NCBI RefSeq assembly: GCF_009729415.1
Contig: NZ_MPKW01000001.1
Span: 310,001-374,000 of the forward strand
DNA length: 64,000 bases
Origin: Mycolicibacterium sp. CBMA 234
GTDB taxonomy: Bacteria > Actinomycetota > Actinomycetes > Mycobacteriales > Mycobacteriaceae
Direction of reading: 5' to 3'
Made by a program: the position numbers and the translations under genes. Below, in pieces: positions 60,231-64,000 of this stretch. Position 1 is the first letter of the stretch; every line of letters starts with the position of its first letter. Under the pieces are notes generated by a model, which was given only the letters and a program-made list of their open reading frames with translations, was not told where the DNA came from and did not search any database.

Positions 60231-61688
60231 TCAGTACTCGATATAACGGATCACGTACGGGGTCATGCCGCTGCTACGCACCGGGGAGATGTGCACGTCC
60301 GAGCCGGTGTAGGGCGCTTCGAGCATCTTGCCGTCGCCGAGGTACAGCGTGACGTGCTGACTGCCGCCTGGGCCGTAGAAGATGACGTCGCCGCGCCGGG
60401 CCTGCGAGGTCGGGATCTTGCGGCCCGCTTCGTACTGGTTGCCCGAGTAATGCGGCAGTTTGATCCCGACGCCCGCGAATGCGTACATGATCAGGCCGGA
60501 GCAGTCGAAGCCGGAGGTGCCGGCACCCGAATCGATGCCCGTGCTCGGGCCGGCCGCGGTGCCACCGCCCCAGGAGTACGGCACGCCGATCTGCGTCATG
60601 GCGCGCTTGATCACGTATTCCGACGCCTGCTTGCCGTAGACGCGCGGGATCGCGCCATTGGTGAAGCCACTCTTGCTGACGTCAGCGGGCACCAGGCCGA
60701 GCTTCTGCAGGAAGCTGTGCCCCATCTGCTGGGTGACCTGCGCGGAGGTGGCCGTGACCCCGAGCACGCTGTTGATCACCGCGATCGGGTCACCCGCAAT
60801 GTTGGCACTGGGGATCCGGGGCAACGTCGGGTCCCAGCCGCCGCCGTTGTCGTCCCACTTCTGGCCGCCGCCGGCCGCGGCGGGCGCACCGGGTGCACCG
60901 TCCCAGTTGGCGGCGTACTTGCCGGGGTCACCGCCGGGCTGCGCCGGGACCGCCGGGACGTTGTGCGAGGTGGCGGTCGCCGACCACTGCGCGCGTGCCG
61001 CGTCGAGTTTGACCTGCGCGGCATTGCGCTCGCCGACCAGCTGGTCGAGTTGGGTCTGCTGACCGGCGAACGTGGTCTTCGCGTCGGTCAGAGCCTTGAC
61101 CGCGACGTCCTGGCTGGACTGGGCGTCTTTGACGGCCTCGTCGGCCTTCTGCTTGGCCAGCCGTGCGGCCGATTCCCGGTTGGCGAGTTCGGTCCGGCTG
61201 CGCTGCAGGTCCGCAATGGCCTGCTGCGAACTGATGGTCAGCGCCTGGCCTGTGGCGGCCGTGTTGATCATCTCGCCGGGGTCGCTGGCGGTCAGGTACG
61301 ACGCGGACGGGCCGTTGATGTAGGCCGCCTCGGCGTACTTGTCGAAGTGGGCCTGCGCGGCGGCGATGGCGGCGTTGGCGTCTTTGAGGCCGTTCTGGCT
61401 GACGTCGATCTCCTGTTGGGCGGCGTCGGCGTTCTCGCGGGCGGTCTGCACGTCGGCGATTGCCTTGTTCACCGATTCCTGCCGGGTCTGGATCGAGGCC
61501 CCGAGGTCCTGCAGGTTCTGGTTGGCGTTGGCGAGATCGGTAACCAGAGCGGCGATTTCGTTGCTACCGGGCCCCGCCGAGGCAGTGCCGGAGCCGAAGA
61601 CGGACGCGGTCATGACACCGAATACGAGCGATCCCGTGCCGACGCGACTGCCCAGCCGTGCGGCCGAGGCGCGAATGCTGCGTCCCAT
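60231..61688 (-). CDS. ripA: Peptidoglycan endopeptidase RipA (NlpC/P60)
   Basis: 485 residues. Essential septal peptidoglycan hydrolase in mycobacteria. Signal peptide in the first ~39 residues; residues ~40-240 are a long coiled coil rich in Ala/Gln/Asp (AANQNLQDLGASIQTRQESV), the autoinhibitory segment in M. tuberculosis RipA. The C-terminal NlpC/P60 domain has FDCSGLIMYAFAGVG (Cys ~395) and GSQHVTLYLGDGKMLEAPY (His ~444, Glu ~454). ATG at 61686-61688 with AGGAG ten bases upstream. Followed by ripB and, further on, moxR1. Confidence 0.96.
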   Translation of the reverse strand: MGRSIRASAARLGSRVGTGSLVFGVMTASVFGSGTASAGPGSNEIAALVTDLANANQNLQDLGASIQTRQESVNKAIADVQTARENADAAQQEIDVSQNGLKDANAAIAAAQAHFDKYAEAAYINGPSASYLTASDPGEMINTAATGQALTISSQQAIADLQRSRTELANRESAARLAKQKADEAVKDAQSSQDVAVKALTDAKTTFAGQQTQLDQLVGERNAAQVKLDAARAQWSATATSHNVPAVPAQPGGDPGKYAANWDGAPGAPAAAGGGQKWDDNGGGWDPTLPRIPSANIAGDPIAVINSVLGVTATSAQVTQQMGHSFLQKLGLVPADVSKSGFTNGAIPRVYGKQASEYVIKRAMTQIGVPYSWGGGTAAGPSTGIDSGAGTSGFDCSGLIMYAFAGVGIKLPHYSGNQYEAGRKIPTSQARRGDVIFYGPGGSQHVTLYLGDGKMLEAPYTGSDVHISPVRSSGMTPYVIRYIEY

Positions 61689-61925
61689 TGACTTTGGTCT
61701 CCTAAGGCTCCAGCGCGCTGGTGCCCGCGTAAGGCAAAAGCGGGCTCAAATCCGTTGGTCCCGAAGTCACAGAAATTAACCTGAATCACAACTGCAACAT
61801 GCGGTACCAACTGCACCGTACGTCACAGGTTGCACAAATGAAACGTTAGTAACAAATCACATCGGTGTAATTGAAAAAGGTGTGACCGAATAGTGATATT
61901 CGAATTAAAGGCGCGGCGCGCTCAG
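61689..61925. promoter_or_regulatory. ripA upstream region with GTCAC/GTAAC elements
   Basis: This 237 bp gap lies upstream of ripA and is clearly AT-rich. Several GTNAC-type elements are visible: GTCACAGAAATTAAC near 61,766, CGTCACAGGTTGCAC near 61,821 and AGTAACAAATCAC near 61,848. In M. tuberculosis ripA is a target of the MtrA response regulator, which binds repeated GTNAC-like motifs; these elements are possible MtrA sites. The motifs are seen, the binding is inferred. Confidence 0.45.
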
Positions 61926-62555
61926 CTACTCCGCTGCGGCGGTCGCGGCGCTCACCGGAGCGTCCACAGCGGCCGATTTCCGGGCCCGGACCTGCAGCAA
62001 CCGCGTGCCGACGGCGGCCGCTACCACGCCGAGGATGACGACCAGAGTGAACGACGTCCAGGGAAATATCGGCGTTTCCAGCTGGCTCACAAAATTCTTC
62101 GAGTTCTGCACAACACTCGGCGTCTTGGCCAAGTCCTGACCGGCCTCCAAGAGGACGCGGTCATAAGTCGGGCTGATCGAACCGGCGAAGCCAGGACTGA
62201 GCGTCAGCACCGTCGCCTCGGGGTACACGTGGCCGACATCGGCCGCGATGTCGCGCAGCGGGGTATCAATGCCCGGACTCGTCGGCAGCACCACGATCTT
62301 GAGGTCGATGCCCTTGGCCTGCGCATCGGCGACCACCTGCCGCAAGCCGGCGGCCTCACCGGCCTGCTCCGCGGCCAGCTTCGCCTCCTGCGGCGTGGCC
62401 GGCGGCTTCGCTGGCGCAACGCCCGGCGCGCTCACGCCACCGTCACGCACCTGTGCGATCACCGTCCCCATGCAAACGTCCACGGGGGTCTTGGCCGGGT
62501 CCTGCCCGACGGTGGCGCAAACGTCCGGCGGAATGAATGCCGGTAGGAAAGGCAT
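61926..62555 (-). CDS. TPM-like membrane-anchored protein (Rv1476-like)
   Basis: 209 residues. N-terminus MPFLPAFIPPDVCATVG, a soluble domain with DLKIVVLPTSPGIDTPLRDIA, VYPEATVLTLSPGFAGSIS, and one C-terminal membrane segment SFTLVVILGVVAAAVG with a short tail. Corresponds to Rv1476 in position (between ripA and acn). The start ATG at 62553-62555 gives an N-terminus without a clear cleaved signal; the frame is open further upstream. The soluble part resembles TPM domains, some of which help repair or process membrane proteins. Function unknown. Confidence 0.82.
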   Translation of the reverse strand: MPFLPAFIPPDVCATVGQDPAKTPVDVCMGTVIAQVRDGGVSAPGVAPAKPPATPQEAKLAAEQAGEAAGLRQVVADAQAKGIDLKIVVLPTSPGIDTPLRDIAADVGHVYPEATVLTLSPGFAGSISPTYDRVLLEAGQDLAKTPSVVQNSKNFVSQLETPIFPWTSFTLVVILGVVAAAVGTRLLQVRARKSAAVDAPVSAATAAAE

Positions 62556-62735
62556 CGCCGCAAAAGTTGTCACGGGGCAAACGGTACTGGAATTTCGGCG
62601 AACTCCCTGACGGCGCACCCACAACCCGACAAGACTGTAGGCACCCCCTGGTCGCCTCATAGGACAAGCGTACTGTTAGGGTTGCAACGCGCCGCTGACA
62701 CAGCCCGTCGCGGCGAGATCTAGCCGGGAGTTGAT

Positions 62736-64000
<1,265 letters not shown>

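Overview
This window is chromosomal DNA from a mycobacterium, probably a Mycolicibacterium-like environmental or rapidly growing species. Its backbone gene order matches the Mycobacterium tuberculosis segment from dnaE1 (Rv1547) to acn (Rv1475c), read in the opposite sense: dnaE1, RluA-family synthase, lspA, ansA, dinX, ileS, then lipL, meaB, mutB, mutA, Rv1491c-like, SPFH/NfeD, Rv1486c-like, hemH, inhA, fabG1, DUF58, moxR, ripB, ripA, Rv1476-like and acn. Protein sequences (InhA, FabG1, RipA, IleS, DinX), high GC, and frequent GTG starts with GTGA/ATGA stop-start overlaps agree. I saw no tRNA, rRNA, insertion sequence, prophage or CRISPR.

Layout. 1-9.2 kb: the 5' end of dnaE1, a TetR regulator divergent from a three-gene DrrABC-like ABC exporter, then an envelope-sugar block (GT2 glycosyltransferase, UDP-glucose dehydrogenase, a 1.2 kb gene-free region, a second glycosyltransferase, a methyltransferase). 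9.2-19.7 kb: RarD, RluA-type synthase, LspA, asparaginase, an OafA-like acyltransferase, DinX, an S4 protein, a GAP-like membrane protein and two tandem PimE-like mannosyltransferases. 19.8-23.2 kb: ileS behind a T-box leader. 23.3-42.6 kb: an accessory lipid island with a condensation-lobe protein divergent from an HTH/membrane-protein pair, a fatty acyl-AMP ligase, an MmpL transporter, a UGT-type glycosyltransferase, three acyltransferases and a 2,088-residue Mas-like polyketide synthase. 43-64 kb: the conserved methylmalonyl-CoA, heme, FAS-II and cell-wall hydrolase block.

How they work together. The island has the parts list of a lipooligosaccharide (Pks5) or acyltrehalose/trehalose-polyphleate locus. 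The ligase activates a fatty starter, the polyketide synthase extends it into a methyl-branched chain, PapA and WS/DGAT-like acyltransferases esterify it to a sugar, the UGT adds sugar, and MmpL exports the product. The neighbouring glycosyltransferases, UDP-glucose dehydrogenase, methyltransferase and GAP-like protein could decorate or move the same class of glycolipid. mutA/mutB/meaB close by interconvert succinyl- and methylmalonyl-CoA, the extender such a synthase uses. fabG1-inhA feed mycolic-acid synthesis and ripA/ripB/moxR act in cell-wall remodelling. The exact glycolipid cannot be told from sequence alone.
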